From: Mortierella sp. BCC40632
Lineage: Eukaryota; Mortierellomycota; Mortierellomycetes; Mortierellales; Mortierellaceae
Assembly (NCBI GenBank): GCA_011634665.1
Contig: WAEK01000002.1
Coordinates: 1,571,001-1,635,000 of the forward strand
Length of the DNA: 64,000 nt
Direction: 5' to 3'
Shown one piece after another: positions 1 through 12,670 of the stretch. Position 1 is the first letter of the stretch. The number at the start of each line of letters is the position of its first letter. The position numbers were made by a program, and so were the translations under genes. Below the pieces are notes generated by a model. It saw only the letters and a program-made list of their open reading frames with translations. It did not search any database and was not told the DNA's origin.

Positions 1-1383
1 GCAAGAAGTCACCGACCTTTCTGAAGTCAGCCTCCTTGAAAGAGCGCGAAGTCAAAGCCGAGGTACCGAGACGGCAACCACCAGGGGTGACAGCGGAAAC
101 ATCACCGCAGACAGAGTTCTTGTTCAAAGTAATCTGAACCATGTCGCAGATGCGCTCGACCTTGCTGCCAGTGAGCTTGAGAGGACGAAGGTCCCAAAGG
201 ATCAAGTGGTTGTCCGAGCCATCAGTCTGGATCTTGTAGCCGTGGTTGACCAAGTTGTCAGCAAGGGCTCTCGAGTTGGCAATGACCTGCTTGGCATACT
301 GCTTGAACTCGGGGCTGGCAGCCTGCTTGAGGGCAACGGCAATGGCAGCAATGGTGTTGTTGTGGGGACCGCCTTGGATCGAGGGGAAGACAGCCTGGTT
401 GACACGGCTCTCGAGGTCCTCACCCTTCTCAACCTTGGGGTCCTTGTTCTTGCGGAAGAAGATAAGACCGGCACGAGGTCCACGGAGGGTCTTGTGGGTG
501 GTGGTGGTGACAACGTCGCAGTACTTGAAGGGCGAGTCAGCCTCCTGGCCAGCAACAAGTCCAGAGATATGAGCCATATCCGACATCAAATAAGCTCCGT
601 GCTGGTCGGCAATCTTGCGGAAGCGAGCATAGTCCCACTCACGGGGATAAGCGGAAGCACCGCAGATGAGGACTCTGGGACGGAACAACTTGGCGTTCTC
701 CTCGAGTCTGTCGAGGTCAATCAAGCCGGTCTTGGTGTCAACCTGGTAGGGCATCGACTGGAAGTAGATCGAGGTGGCAGAGATCTTCTTCTTGGCGGTT
801 TGGTAACCGTGGGTCAAGTGGCCACCCGAAGGGAGATCGAGACCCATGATGCGATCCTGGGGCTGGATCATGGCAGTGAGTGCAGCAAAGTTGGCAGTCG
901 ATCCAGAGTAGGGCTGGACATTGACACCCCACTCCTCAGCAGACAATCCGAAGGCATCGAGCGCACGCTTGCGGCAGAGGTTCTCGATCTGATCGATGTA
1001 CTCGTTTCCACCGTAGTAACGAGCGCCGGGAAGACCCTCCGAGTACTTGTTGGTCAAGGGAGAGCCATTGGCCTCCATGACAGCCTGAGAGGTGAAGTTC
1101 TACAAGTTGTCGGCAAGACAAGGAGAAAAAAAAAAAAAAAAAAAAAAAGGGTCAGTTCTCTTCCAGACTTCCTCCTGGTGTAGTCCCTTAAAATCCCTCG
1201 GTTCCCACGCCTGTCTCTCCTTCATGATAGGCATCAATGGCCAGGGACACCTACCTCAGAGGCGATCAGCTCCAAGCCAGAGTACTGGCGGTACTTCTCC
1301 TGCTGGATAAGCTTGTAGATCTCGGGGTCCTCATCCTTGAGAGGAATGTTCATGGTAGCGTTCCAGGAGTCGACTTGGGTCAT
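1..1383 (-). CDS. SHM2: Serine hydroxymethyltransferase, cytosolic type (3' end off the window)
   Basis: This PLP enzyme converts serine and tetrahydrofolate to glycine and methylene-tetrahydrofolate. Two exons are visible: 1255-1383 (43 codons, ATG at 1381-1383) and 1-1099, with a phase-0 intron at 1100-1254 (GTAGGT...TTGTAG) that contains a run of about 24 A/T. The join restores the conserved SEN-FTS segment. Family landmarks include [10 protein letters not shown] near residue 35, [12 protein letters not shown] near 70, [11 protein letters not shown] near 216 and the PLP-lysine motif [12 protein letters not shown] with Lys at about 246. There is no mitochondrial presequence before the conserved N-terminus, so the cytosolic form is inferred. 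About 409 codons are present; the family usually has about 470, so roughly the last 60 residues lie outside. It is divergently arranged with the eEF3 gene across 2 kb. Confidence 0.96.
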
Positions 1384-3405
1384 TTTGAGAGCTGATGAAG
1401 GGCAGGATCAGGAAGAAGGCGAGAAAATTGAGGCGCTGTTAGTAGATGGTAAGTGGATCAACAGTGGTAACGTATTTTCTTTTCTTTAAGAGTTTCTCTC
1501 TTTCTCTTTTTCTCTCCTCTTTTAAAAAGGATTACACTAAGAGTGTTGATGAAAGTGGCCAGTGGGAAGATGGGTGGGGCGGGGGAGGATGTGGAATCAA
1601 GGAAGATTCGATAATCTGATGGGGGTGAACTGGAGAAAGAGAAGAGGAGGTACAAAGAGGAAAAACGCATGGGCAATGACTCTTTTTAAAATGCCATACG
1701 CCATACGCCATCATGTTTTCTCATCATCCCTGACTATATTGCTCTCAGGGTGGAAAGCCACCAAGAGCAAGCACCAGAGACTCCAGCGCAGTCAGGGACT
1801 AGATCGGATGGACGCGGGCAAGTTGAATAGAGTTCCTGGCCGTGGCAATATCGCGTAGAGTGTGATCCCGCCACCAAATCCACTCTTTGGTCCTGAGGGT
1901 CCACGCGAGTCCGGCATTATTTGGCTGACGCCAAGCAAGAGGATATAAAAAGCATGAAGACACGGGTATGCAGGTGAAGGTTACCTTCTTGTTCTTGAAA
2001 GAAAAAGAAAAAAAATTTTTTTGGGAGCGGCGAGGGGAGGAGGTGGTGCGTGGGGAAAAGAAGAGTGAGGAACAAAGCAAAAAGAAAAGAAGGGAAAAAA
2101 ATGCAAAGCGATGGCCCCGAAGAAATAAGGACGGAGGGGGCGATGGCTGAGAACGAATTCTTCGCCCAGAGAGGAAAATTGCGGGGGAGGTCGCTTGTAC
2201 GGTCAGAGTGGAAATCGCGTACGTGGATGACTCTGATTCTCTCGTTCTTGTCGGACATCCAAGTCGATAGCGACATCTCGATTCCTCGTCTCTTCGTTGG
2301 TCCCCGCTTTTTTTTCCCAGAGTTAGGATCGCGATGATAAGGCCCGGGGTCCGTTAATTCACTGATGCTTGGCTTTAATGAGCCTGAGGGAAAGGAGCTG
2401 ACGTCGTCCAATTACGCTACTGCGTAGGAGTCCTGGGGCTCATGGTTGGAGTCTCTCAATCCTATCCAAGAGATTGGGATGCTAGACTGAGACGTCTCAG
2501 GGGTATGGATACCGCGCACCAGCTTACTCAAGACCAGGACTCGCGTCTTAGGCCACCACAACAAGCATACGTCAGATCCGCACTAACTGTGGCTCTTGAC
2601 AGGAACACAGGTCTCCTTCGACCGGGAATGAGCTTCAGAGGGCGTGCGGGGGAGAGCTCTGTGCGCAAGGTCTCATTCTCCCTTGCAGGGATGTCGCATT
2701 GCAGCACTACTGTGCGTTCATCCATCCCCTATCCAAGCCAACTCCTCATTTTCCCCTGTGCACGATGGTCTCATGAATCCGAGAGGGGAGAGAAGGAACA
2801 CAGGAGCACAAAAACGAATCAAGATCCAGGGACGAAGCACACAGTCTGCAGTAGAGGCTGAAGTAAAGCAATGGGCCACCGGAATCTTGAAGGCACATGC
2901 AAACAGACAAAGGGGTAAACAACAGCTCCTTCTCCTCCTCCTCCTCGGCCCATTCTCCAGTAGGCTTAGATTAGCGCTCCACGCACTCTGCTCCGCCGAA
3001 TGTTGTCGTGGCTGGCTGTATCCCCGAGGACAACAGAAGATGATGCTGACAAGGAGAGAGAGAGGAGAAAAAGAGAGAGAGAGAGAGAAAAAAAAAACTC
3101 AAAGCCACTGTCGGATACTGAAATTTTTTTTCTTCGCCCCATTGAGCTCTTTGCTTGTCGAAACAAGGCACAGTCCCAGGGCAGAGTGCGAGCGTTATAA
3201 CGGGCCGCCAAGGCTGAATTGTCTGATCTTTCCCTTTCTTCTCCCCTTCCATCCGCATCAATACCTGGGATCAGGCATTCCATTCGCCCATCCTCTTCCC
3301 TGTCATCCATCCCTCATCCGCAGACGCTTGTCGCTCACTTCCATTCTTTTTGCATACTACACATCCCCCCATTCCCCTCCTCCCCTCCTCATCTCATAAT
3401 CCACC
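1384..3405. other. Divergent intergenic region, SHMT / eEF3
   Basis: This stretch should hold both promoters. I see no gene in it. It contains GA/CT-rich and A/T-homopolymer stretches (for example 1990-2060 and 3050-3110) and a TATAAAA at 1944-1950 that is too far from the eEF3 start to assign. Just upstream of the eEF3 ATG (about 3200-3400) the sense strand is strongly pyrimidine-rich, as is common in leaders of highly expressed fungal genes. Short open frames here are low-complexity and lack family resemblance. Confidence 0.6.
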
Positions 3406-6400
3406 ATGTCTGCCCCACTTATTGATGCCATTGTCAAGGCCGAGAACACCGAGCAGCGTCAGGCCGCCGCTGATGCCCTTGCTGCTTTTGCCAAGTCTGA
3501 GGGCCTCGTCAAGTCTGTCGCCATCATCGAGAGCTTGAACCCTCTCCTCGACAACAAGAAGTCCGTCCCCCACCGTGAGGGCGGTCTCCTTGCCCTCGGC
3601 TCCATTGCCGTTATCTTTGGTCAGGCTGCCGAGCCTTTCTTGATCCCCCAGATGCCCAAGGTCTTTGAGCTCTACTCGGACAAGATGGTTGTCGTTCGCT
3701 CTGCTGCTTCGGTTGCCTCCAAGGCTATCATGGCTCTCCCCACCAGATACGCCGTCCGTCTCTTGTTGCCCGTCATCTTCCATGCCATCCAGGAGTCCAA
3801 GTGGTACGTATTCGATCCTCGGGTCCGGGGTTGTGGAATGTCGTTGTTTCTGTCTCTGTCTCTGTCTCTGGCTCTTTTTTCTTTTTAACGGCTGTCTTGC
3901 TGACTGTGCTTATGCTGTGCGTCTCTCTGTTGTATAACAATAGGCACTCGAAGATCGGTGCTTTGGACATTCTCTCTGGTTTGACCCAGACTGCTCCTCA
4001 GGTATGTTCATAGTGCTTTTTTTATTTTTACACTACGGGAGTCCGTTATCGGAGGGTGTGTATGTGTATGCAAGCAATCAAACTGGCAGGACCATGCAGG
4101 AGTGTTAAATAAAAAAAAAAAAAAATACAGGGAAGTGGTATCGTATCACTAGTGCAAAGCGTCTAACTGCTGCAAACCCCTCTGTCTCTCTCTCTCTCTC
4201 CCTTATCTCCGAATTTGCTCAACCTCCACCACAACCACAACACAACAAATGCGATTTTGGCCATCTACAGCAAGTCTCTGCCGCTCTCTCCGACATTATT
4301 CCCGTTGTCAGCGAGGCCATGTGGGACTCGAAGCCCGAGGTATGCAATTTTTTCACGCTCGTTGTTTTTGTCTGTTGCGGTGGCTGTCCTGTCATTGGGA
4401 GAGCCTACTCTGGCTTGTCCTTTCACGGGATAGGTGGGACGAGACTCCCAGGCACCACAGGTTTTCCTGTGATTTGTGACTGCGATTGAAACTCAGGCCT
4501 AGAGGGATATTTTTTTATTCCTTCCAAGCAAAGCCTCTCTGTGGTACACTACCCTGTTTCTGACTTTTTGGATACCCTTGTTTTTTTCTCTCTCTCTCTT
4601 CTGTTCAACGAATACAGGTTCGTGACCAGGCTACCAAGACCACCACCGACTGCTTCAATGTTGTCGGTAACCCCGATTTGATCTCGTCCATCCCCTACCT
4701 CGTTGGATGCATCAACCGTCCCGAGGAGGCTGCCGACTGCATTCACCAGCTTGCCGCCACCACCTTCGTCACCACCGTCGAGGAGCCCACTCTTGCCATC
4801 ATGTGCCCTCTTTTGGTCCGTGGTCTTGCTGAGCGTACCCCCTCCATTCAGCGTCAGACCGCTGTCATTATCGACAACATGTGTAAGCTCGTCGAGAACC
4901 CTGCTCACGCTCAGCAGTTCTTGCCCAAGCTCTTGCCCGGTTTGGATCGCTTGATCGAGATCGGTGCTTCGCCCGAGCTTCGTAACGTTGCCGAGCGTGC
5001 TCGTGCCACTTTGGTTCGTGTCGGTGGTGGTGAGCCCGGTTCCAAGGACCAGGTCGTCATCATTGCCTACTCGGTTACCGCTGAGGAGGTCCTTGAGGTC
5101 CTCAAGGCCAAGACCACCTTCGTCAAGGAGGATGCTTTCTCTGCCTCTGTCCTCAAGTACGTCGCTTCGCTCTGCTCCGCTTTGATTGCCTCGCGCAACT
5201 TCGAGAAGGATGCCTGGGTTGCCTCCGTCGTCCCCTACATGGCTGTCCTCGGTTCCGACTCTGAGATCAACGTCGTTGCCAAGGAGTTGAACCAGTTCTA
5301 CGTCGACTTTGATGCCAAGAACGCTCTTGCCAACCAGGCTGCTGAGGATGTTGAGGAGGGTGAGCTTCTCTGCGACTGCGAGTTCTCGCTCGCCTACGGT
5401 GGTATGATCTTGTTGAACAAGACCCGCCTCAACCTTCGCCGTGGTCAGCGCTACGGTCTTTGCGGTCCCAACGGTGTTGGTAAGTCTACCCTCATGCGTG
5501 CCATCGCCGAGGGTCAGCTCGAGGGCTTCCCTTCGCCCGATGAGCTCAAGACCGTCTTCGTCGAGCACAACCTCCAGGCTGAGGAGGCTGATCTCCCCGT
5601 TCTCACCTTCATCCTCAACGATGAGAACATCAAGAAGCTCGAGCAGAAGGCTGTCATTGACATGCTCGAGTCCGTCGGTTTCGACAAGGAGAAGCAGGAG
5701 CAGGCTGTCGGTTCGCTCTCTGGTGGTTGGAAGATGAAGCTCGAGTTGGCTCGTGCCATCTTGTTGAACGCCGATATCTTGTTGTTGGACGAGCCTACCA
5801 ACCATTTGGATGTTGCCAACGTCGCCTGGTTGCAGAACTACCTCAACTCGCTCACTAACGTCACCTCGATGATCGTTTCTCACGACTCTGGTTTCTTGGA
5901 CTCTGTCTGCACTGGCATTATCCACTACGAGAACCGCAAGTTGAAGAAGTACAAGGGTAACTTGTCCAAGTTCGTCGAGCAGTACCCCCAGGGTCGCTCT
6001 TACTATGAGCTCTCTGCTGCCATCTTCAAGTTCAAGCTCCCCGAGCCCGGTTTCTTGGATGGTGTCAAGTCCAAGGATAAGGCTTTGATCAAGCTCCAGA
6101 ACATTGACTTTGCTTACCCCGGCAACACCAAGCTCACCATCATGAACATGTCGTGCCAGGTCTCGCTCAACTCGCGTGTCGCTGTCGTTGGTCCCAACGG
6201 TGCTGGTAAGTCGACCTTGATCAAGGTCTTGACTGGTGAGACTGAGCCCACCGGAGGTGTTGTCACCAAGCATCTCAACGTCCGTGTCGCCTACGTCGCC
6301 CAGCACGCCTTCCACCACGTCGAGCAGCACTTGGACAAGACTCCCAACGAGTACATCCGCTGGCGTTACCAGTACGGTGAGGATCGCGAGGCCAACAACA

Positions 6401-7188
6401 AGGCTACTCGCAAGATCACCGCCGAGGAGGAGGAGCAGATGAAGAAGTTCATCCAGTGGGAGATCAACGAGAAGATCGAGAAGGTCCAGATCGATGACTT
6501 GGTTGGTCGTCGCAAGGCCAAGCGTACTTTCGAGTACGAGGTTCAGTTCGTTGGCCGCTCTTATGAGGACAACCAGTGGATTCCTCGTGAGAAGCTCGAG
6601 GAGTGGGGCTTCGAGAAGGTCTTGAAGGCCTTTGACGACAGGGAGGCTGCCAAGGCCGGAGCCTGGACCCGCTCTTTGACCGCCGTTGAGGTCGAGAAGC
6701 ACTTGGGTGATCTCGGTCTTGATGCCGAGTTCGCCACCCACAGCCGTATCCGCGGTTTGTCCGGTGGTCAGAAGGTCAAGGTTGTCCTTGCCGCCGCCAT
6801 GTGGCTCAACCCCCACTTGTTGGTTCTTGACGAGCCCACCAACTACTTGGATCGTGACTCGCTCGGTGCCTTGTCCGAGGCCATCAAGGAGTTCGGCGGT
6901 GGAGTTGTCATCATTTCCCACAACCGTGAGTTCACTGACACTGTCTGTGTTGAGAGATGGGCTGTCAACGCTGGTGAGCTCGCTGTCACTGGCCAGAACT
7001 ACACTCAGCGTAACACTGAGAAGATTGTCATGAAGGAGGAGGAGACCAAGATCGATGCTTTCGGTAACGTCGAGAAGGTCAAGTCCACCCGCAAGTTGTC
7101 CCGCAAGGAGTTGAAGGACAAGCAGAAGCGTCGCGCTGCTGCCAAGAAGCGTGGTGAGGAGGTTTCGGACTCTGAGGAGGACTTTTAA
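3406..7188 (+). CDS. YEF3: Translation elongation factor 3 (eEF3), ABC-F type ATPase
   Basis: This ribosome-associated ATPase releases E-site tRNA and is required for fungal elongation. Exons are 3406-3803, 3944-4001, 4271-4339 and 4618-7188, giving 1,031 residues (yeast eEF3 is 1,044). All introns are GT-AG and all phases close. The N-terminal half is a HEAT-repeat array. The first ABC domain has Walker A GPNGVGKST near residue 458, signature LSGGWKMK near 541 and Walker B with LLLDEPTNHLD. The second has GPNGAGKST near 700 and signature LSGGQKVK near 889, ending in VLDEPTNYLD. A chromodomain insert (EYEVQFVGRS...) sits near 810, and the C-terminus is lysine-rich, as in the family. Codon use is highly biased to C-ending codons, consistent with very high expression. 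Confidence 0.98.
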
Positions 7189-7799
7189 ATCATCAAAAAA
7201 TTAATCAAAGAGTCGTTGTTGTTGAGAATGATCTGCATCTTATCAATATAGATTTTTCATAGACTACTTCCTTTTCTTTTTTTTCTTTTTTTTTGTGTTT
7301 TTATAATTGTCTTTTTCTTTTTTACATTTTCCCATTCACAAACATCCATTCCATACCTCACTCCCTCTCCCACCTTCTCTCCTCTCTCTTGCACGTTCAT
7401 GATTGCTTTTTTTTCTTTTGCTCGTTTGTAGATATACATTGACTAAAAAACGCATACGTTTTGTACCAAAGAGAAAATGATCCTGACGAGAATGAGTCCT
7501 GTCTTTGAGAGAGAGAGAGAGAGAGAGAAAGAGATTTTCTTTTATTGGGAGAGTTTGTTGGGACAAAAGAGGCTATAGTATGGATCCGACAGGGGTAGAC
7601 TTGAAGGATTCTTTAGTTTGGGGAAATAGTATACAACACATCACAGCAGGGATGAGGAAAGGAGGGAAGGGGAAACTCACGAGCCCTCTTTTTAAGGGCG
7701 AGTTTTTTTTTTTTTTTCCCTAGTGGGCTATTTGAACTGAAAGTAAAAAGTTTTTTCAAAAAGAAGAGGTCTATAGCATGGTTAGTCGCATGGTATTAC
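7189..7799. other. Convergent 3' region, eEF3 / bZIP gene
   Basis: This is the shared downstream space of two converging genes. It contains T-rich runs (7265-7322, 7408-7420), a short (GA)n tract at 7510-7529 and a poly-T at 7705-7718. I see no gene. The extreme 3' end of the bZIP gene may extend into 7700-7799 if its last exon is spliced (see that entry). Confidence 0.5.
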
Positions 7800-9964
7800 T
7801 TAAGAGAAGACGAAAACAAAAAAAAAAAAAAAAAAAAAGAGAGAGGTGGTGAGGTGGAGTCTGACATTACCAATAAAAGGTTGATCTTTTTTAGGCCAAA
7901 TCTTGTTCTTGTGTCTCATCATCTCCTCCCCAAGCAGGAATCCATATCGATCAAAAAATGCATCCGGTAACTCCCATGAATGTGGATCCAATGGATGACC
8001 ATGACATATGGCTCCTGCAATCAAAATCTGACATAAATCCTCGATATCATATTTGCCCTGATGTAATATCAGTTGAGCTCGCAACTTGGGACATGGAATC
8101 AAATCAATTCGAGGATCATGTGGAAGTTCATAAATCTTGGGATCAATATTGGGATCCACTACTGGAGGTGCTGAGGCCAATATCCGGATCTCAAGTTGAA
8201 GTCGTACACTGGGGAAGACTTCTTGCTTCAATCCATCGTCCAGACCCAATGTCTCTTCCTTGTTCATCGTCGCCCCAAACGCTCCCTCTTCATTGTCCCG
8301 TTCGTCGTCATCTGCAAACTCAAGAGAGGCAGAAGGTGGAAGGTTTGCTGTACGCATCGCCAATGGAGAACACGGTTTGTTCTGTTTATCGTTGGAGCAT
8401 AATTTAGGGGTTCTCGCATCAGAAGGATGGACTGTCGTCATGGTCGTTGTGACTTCGCCCATTTCCATGTCCATCGATGATGCAGACGCGGCCAAGGCAA
8501 GAATACTATGTCCAGGTGCAATCACAGGGTCTCTCAATGCACGGTGTAGATGGGGCGAAGGAGGTCGATGTTCCTGAAGTTGTTCAAACATAGCATTATC
8601 GTTCACAATTTCCTGTGGGGTGGGCATGTTGCATCGGATGATGGATTGGAGCGTTCCTGGAGGGAAGAGTGAGGACTGAAGTTCATCAAAGACACTTGGT
8701 TGCTTTGTGTACTCGGTTGGTCTGGATCCCCAGGCACTGAATTGGGGCAATGGAGATGAGGATGATGATGGGCTGGGTGAGCTCTGTCCTGAACGAATAA
8801 TAGATAAAGGCTGCTCTGTGGAAGGACTCGGTTGAGAGGAAGGAGAGCGATTGGAAGGAGAGGGTGAGATATGTTTTGATAACCGACGGTCATTCTCCGA
8901 TGAAGCAGTTTGGGAAGACGAAGCAGGTGTAGAGGTTGAAGTCGAGGTGGTAGCTCCAATGGCGGCAGCCATGTGAGGGGGTAGTTTGTAGAGTATATCG
9001 TTGCTCACAGAGAGGATGGTGTCGTCACGGGGATCAATCACAGGCGTGGTTCCTTGCCAAGAGCTGATGGCATTAGTCCTTGGCATAGCGGAGGAAATAG
9101 ATTCGGGAGAGGAAGGGGATGAAGAGGAAGAAGAAGAGTGCTGCCGATCAACAGACGGCGTGTCCTGGGTTGCTGGTTCACCATTCTGTGGCCAGGCTGG
9201 ATCTCCTGTCTTGCTTTTGGGTGCAGAGGTAGGCGCACCAGAAGGCGAGATAGCTTCCTCCACCTCGTCTGTACCCCCATCACCTGTTGCCTTCTTGCTC
9301 GTGTGTTTCTCATAATGTCGTCGATAGAGATCCGCCTTGACCTCCTGAAGCACTGCCATGTATCCTCCTTTGCTCAGCGCTGTCTCGAACGAGAAAACAA
9401 CTTCTCGAAGATAAAAGTTCTCGCTCTTCAGAGACTCTATCGTGTTTTTGAACTCTTGTGCATCCTTTTGTGAACGCTGCACGACCTGGGTGTGAAGCTC
9501 TTTGAGAGTTTTGACCGACTCTTCAAGTTCCTGAAGATGCTTTTCTTTCCTGTCACGGAAAGCTCGCTGCGCTGCTCGGTTCTGCTCCTTTCTGACGGCA
9601 GGTGAAGCTGGGTTGGGTTTTCGACCGGGCTTCTTTCGGATCTTTGTTGGTGGCTGCGACGAGTCCTCTGCGCCACTCACGTCTAGAGTATCCGAAGAGT
9701 TGCCAGCTTTGTCTGTTCAAGAGTCGGGAGAGAGGAAGAGAAAGCAACTGTGTATTAGAAACTCGAATGTTATGTAGGAAAGAGAAAGTGAGAAAGTGAG
9801 AAAAAGAAAGCGAAAGAGAGTGAGAGAGAGAGAGAAAGAAAGGAGAAAGAGCGCATACTTCTAGAAGATGAAGTCCCAGAGAAGGACCTCTTTTCTCTAT
9901 GATGGTGAAACTCTTGCTGAATGATGCGTATTTGAAACTGAGGCTGACTCGCTGAGGATGTCAT
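7800..9964 (-). CDS. bZIP transcription factor, fungal AP-1/Yap type with DUF3425-like tail
   Basis: This is a DNA-binding regulator of unknown targets. Exon 1 is 9859-9964 (ATG at 9962-9964; donor GTATGC). Exon 2 runs from 9712, after a CAG acceptor, to a stop at 7800, giving 672 residues in this model. The basic region NRAAQRAFRDRKEKH carries the Yap/Pap1 signature N-x2-A-Q-x2-F-R and is followed by a leucine-zipper-like heptad region. The middle is Ser/Pro-rich and probably disordered. The C-terminal part (IDLIPCPKLRAQLI, then CHGHPLDPHSWELPDAFF) resembles the DUF3425 region of fungal bZIP proteins. The cysteine-rich redox domains of Yap1 are not seen. The last ~20 residues (poly-Phe) look like intron read through: a possible donor GTAATG lies at 7870 and a CTAAC-like branch at 7781-7785, so the real C-terminus is unsettled. 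Confidence 0.85.
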
Positions 9965-12172
9965 CCTGAAAACCTTTGATGTGGACAGGATGTAGTTGGT
10001 ATCGGGTGCAAGAGCAAAAATTGCTGAATGCCGAGTGTTGGATTGAGCTTAATGGAAGTCTGAGCACCCCGCAGCCAAGAGGTGATTTTCTATGGAAGCA
10101 AATTCTCCTGGTAGAGATGGACGAATGCGTGTGCCGAATTGGGCAGATGGAGCAGATCTCAGTTTAGACGGAGAAGCAACAAGGGAGAGCGGTGGTGGAG
10201 GAGTATGTATGTGGGGTGGGCCACAGGGAGACTTGGGTTCTGTAGTTTCTCAGCTACAGCTACACCACCACCCTTTCTGTTCTGTAAAAGCAAACCTCCG
10301 CCTCCGCCTCTGCTTCTGCGCCCATGGCCTTGACTACTCCCACTGGCCCTGTGTTGTGGAGAGAAGAGAGGAGAGAAGGAAGAGCATTCAATTAGAGAGA
10401 GACAATGAGTAGAGAGCCGCCATCTTGAGCACTGGGCCTGTTTAAGTGAACATGCCGCTGACTGCTGTTGCTGTTGTTGCAACCAGCCAGCGCCCTCATT
10501 CGAAGAGCCCTCACTGTAACCAATCAGAAACGACAGCGATGGGTTTCGTTGGAGAGACGTGACTTTCGATGCTCCAAGTAGCATGAAAGTTCGACAAAAA
10601 CAACTGGCAGCCAGGGGTACATACTTGGAGGTAAAAGAGTATCAACCCACGGATGTATCACTTTCATTGAAGGACCGTTGCAGAGCAGACTGCATGCCTT
10701 GAAAAAGTACCCGCATAGAGAAGGAATGACAGAGCCATTCTGGCTCCACAAAATAAGAAAAAATAATAATAAAGAAAAAAGAGTCTCTGTATGCTTTGCT
10801 GTATATGTGCTTTATTCATGCAGTAGGCTTCTGCAGCCCTTTCTCGCGCCTACACAGACAGAACCATGTTGCAGCGTTCAGAAAAGTCAGCGTGGGGAAG
10901 CAAGGTGTCTACATCACTGGTCGGACGAAAACAATCCGTGGGCAGTGTGCAACACAAGATTCCAGGAGATGCACCCCTCGTTCCACGCAGCTCTTTCCTT
11001 TCTTACATCTCACACTCACCTCAGGAACATACTGACAGTCCCGAAAGACAACCTAGGTAGATGCGCCTAGAGCAAGCTCGCAGATCTATCTGAATCTCTC
11101 CTTGGAGCATCTTTTCTTTTGTCTCTGACGAAAACAGCAGCATTTGAAGGCCAAAAGGTGCTTGCTTTTCTCCCTCGGACTAGAGGAGATTCTTGATAAT
11201 CGCTTGTCCGGTCCAATCGTTTCCGGTGTGTGGTGACAGGGAAGGTAGAGTGTTGCTGCCCTTGCCTTCCTAAACAAACTCGCTTTCTCTCTCTCTCTGA
11301 CCTTCGCCCTATTAAACCCTTCTTTTTCCGACCTACAGAAAGGCAAAGAGCTTTTCCTCTTTTCAATACGTGCCTCTGCCCCTTTTACCCTATTGGGTAT
11401 CCTTCCTCATGACTATCCACCATCACTGTGCAGTTCTGTGGAGAGTGAATGCCTGCCCCTCTCTCCACCCTTCGCCTTTCTGATTTTCACTTGCACCCCC
11501 TGCCTCTGCCCTCCTCTGTGGAGAAGACAAATGGCTGATCCAATCTCCTCTGGTGCCAACAATAGCCATGGCTATGATGCAGGCCGCCGTGAGGGATGTT
11601 GTAGAAGCTGGAAGAGAAAGAGAACGAGAACGAGAAAGAGAAAGAGAAAGAGAAAGAGAAAGAGAGAGGAGGAGGAGTAGGAGGAAGAGTGAGGAGTGAG
11701 GAAAACAGAGGAAAGAGACAGGAACTTTGAGGAAGATACAGAGCGACGGGTACATGACAGTTGTCCACACGCCCAAAACAAAACAACGGTCCATGGCTAT
11801 TTTTCTTTTCAATACTGAGTCAGGCTAGCAAGGCCGCTGGCGACCACGACCGCAGTAGGAGAGTGTTTGTGCAACAGCATTGAGTGGGACTATAGACGAG
11901 TGCCAGCAGGGCAGACCGTAGACGGGAGACCGCGCCTGGCCAATCGCTGGCCGCATCGATATTGTCCAGACGCGGCACCGAGAAGAGAGAGAGAGAATGA
12001 GAGTGGAGAGAGGGTATTATTCACAGTCCCTATTCACTCTTTACTTTGCTACTCTCTCTCTCTCCTCGTTCTCCATCCCGCCACCTCATCACTCCATCAG
12101 CTCAGTCTTTTGGCATTGCATTATTTCTCTCTCTTTCTCTCTTTCTCTCACTTTCTCTTTTCTCTCTCTCTC

Positions 12173-12212
<40 letters not shown>

Positions 12213-12670
12213 CTCCCGCTATTTTCTCTTTCTCTCTCTCTCTTTCTCTCTTTTTCTCTCTTTCTCTCTTTTCTGCCCCTTGTCCTTTGTTTGTCTCCTC
12301 TCCTCTCACTCTCTCCTGTCGCCTGCTCCTTCCTCTTTCTTTCTCTCTCTTCCTTTCTCTCTCTATCTCTTTCTCCCACCTATCTTTGTCATCATCATCA
12401 TCATCGCCATCTTCCTCCTCCTCCTTCTCCATCCTTACCACCAATCCCTCTTTTTCTTCCTCTTTCTCTGTCCGATCTTATTCTGATCCCCCCACCGGAA
12501 CCTCTCATTCTACCCACCGACCTGCCTGCGCATTAACCCTCGTCAACCCCTTTGTTCTCTGCACGCTCTCATTTCTCCTTTCCATCAACAAAAAAAACAC
12601 TCCCCCGGATCCACACAGCAATCTGCAGCACTCTCAAGACCCATCCCGTGCCTCGTCCGAGTCGAGCGCC
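9965..12670. other. Divergent intergenic region, bZIP / bHLH genes
   Basis: This 2.7-kb region must hold the promoters of two divergent transcription-factor genes. I see no conserved coding region. It holds a GA-rich tract (11618-11670) and a very long, nearly uninterrupted pyrimidine (CT-rich) tract on the sense strand of the bHLH gene (about 12043-12480). The tract makes long low-complexity open frames on both strands; these are compositional artefacts. Confidence 0.6.
12043..12480 (+). repeat. Long CT-rich polypyrimidine tract upstream of the bHLH gene
   Basis: Roughly 440 bases are almost purely C and T on the plus strand, including perfect (CT) runs around 12176-12203. The tract lies 190-630 bases upstream of the bHLH start codon, so it is promoter or 5' leader. 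Similar sense-strand CT tracts precede other genes in this window. Confidence 0.8.

Noticed and set aside
206..1183. 325-residue plus-strand frame over the SHMT gene
   Set aside because: It is antisense to a clear SHMT coding exon with the PLP-lysine motif.
4549..6921. 790-residue open frame antisense to eEF3
   Set aside because: It is a shadow of the strongly codon-biased eEF3 exon. Its Leu/Val/Asp/Gly-rich translation has no family features.
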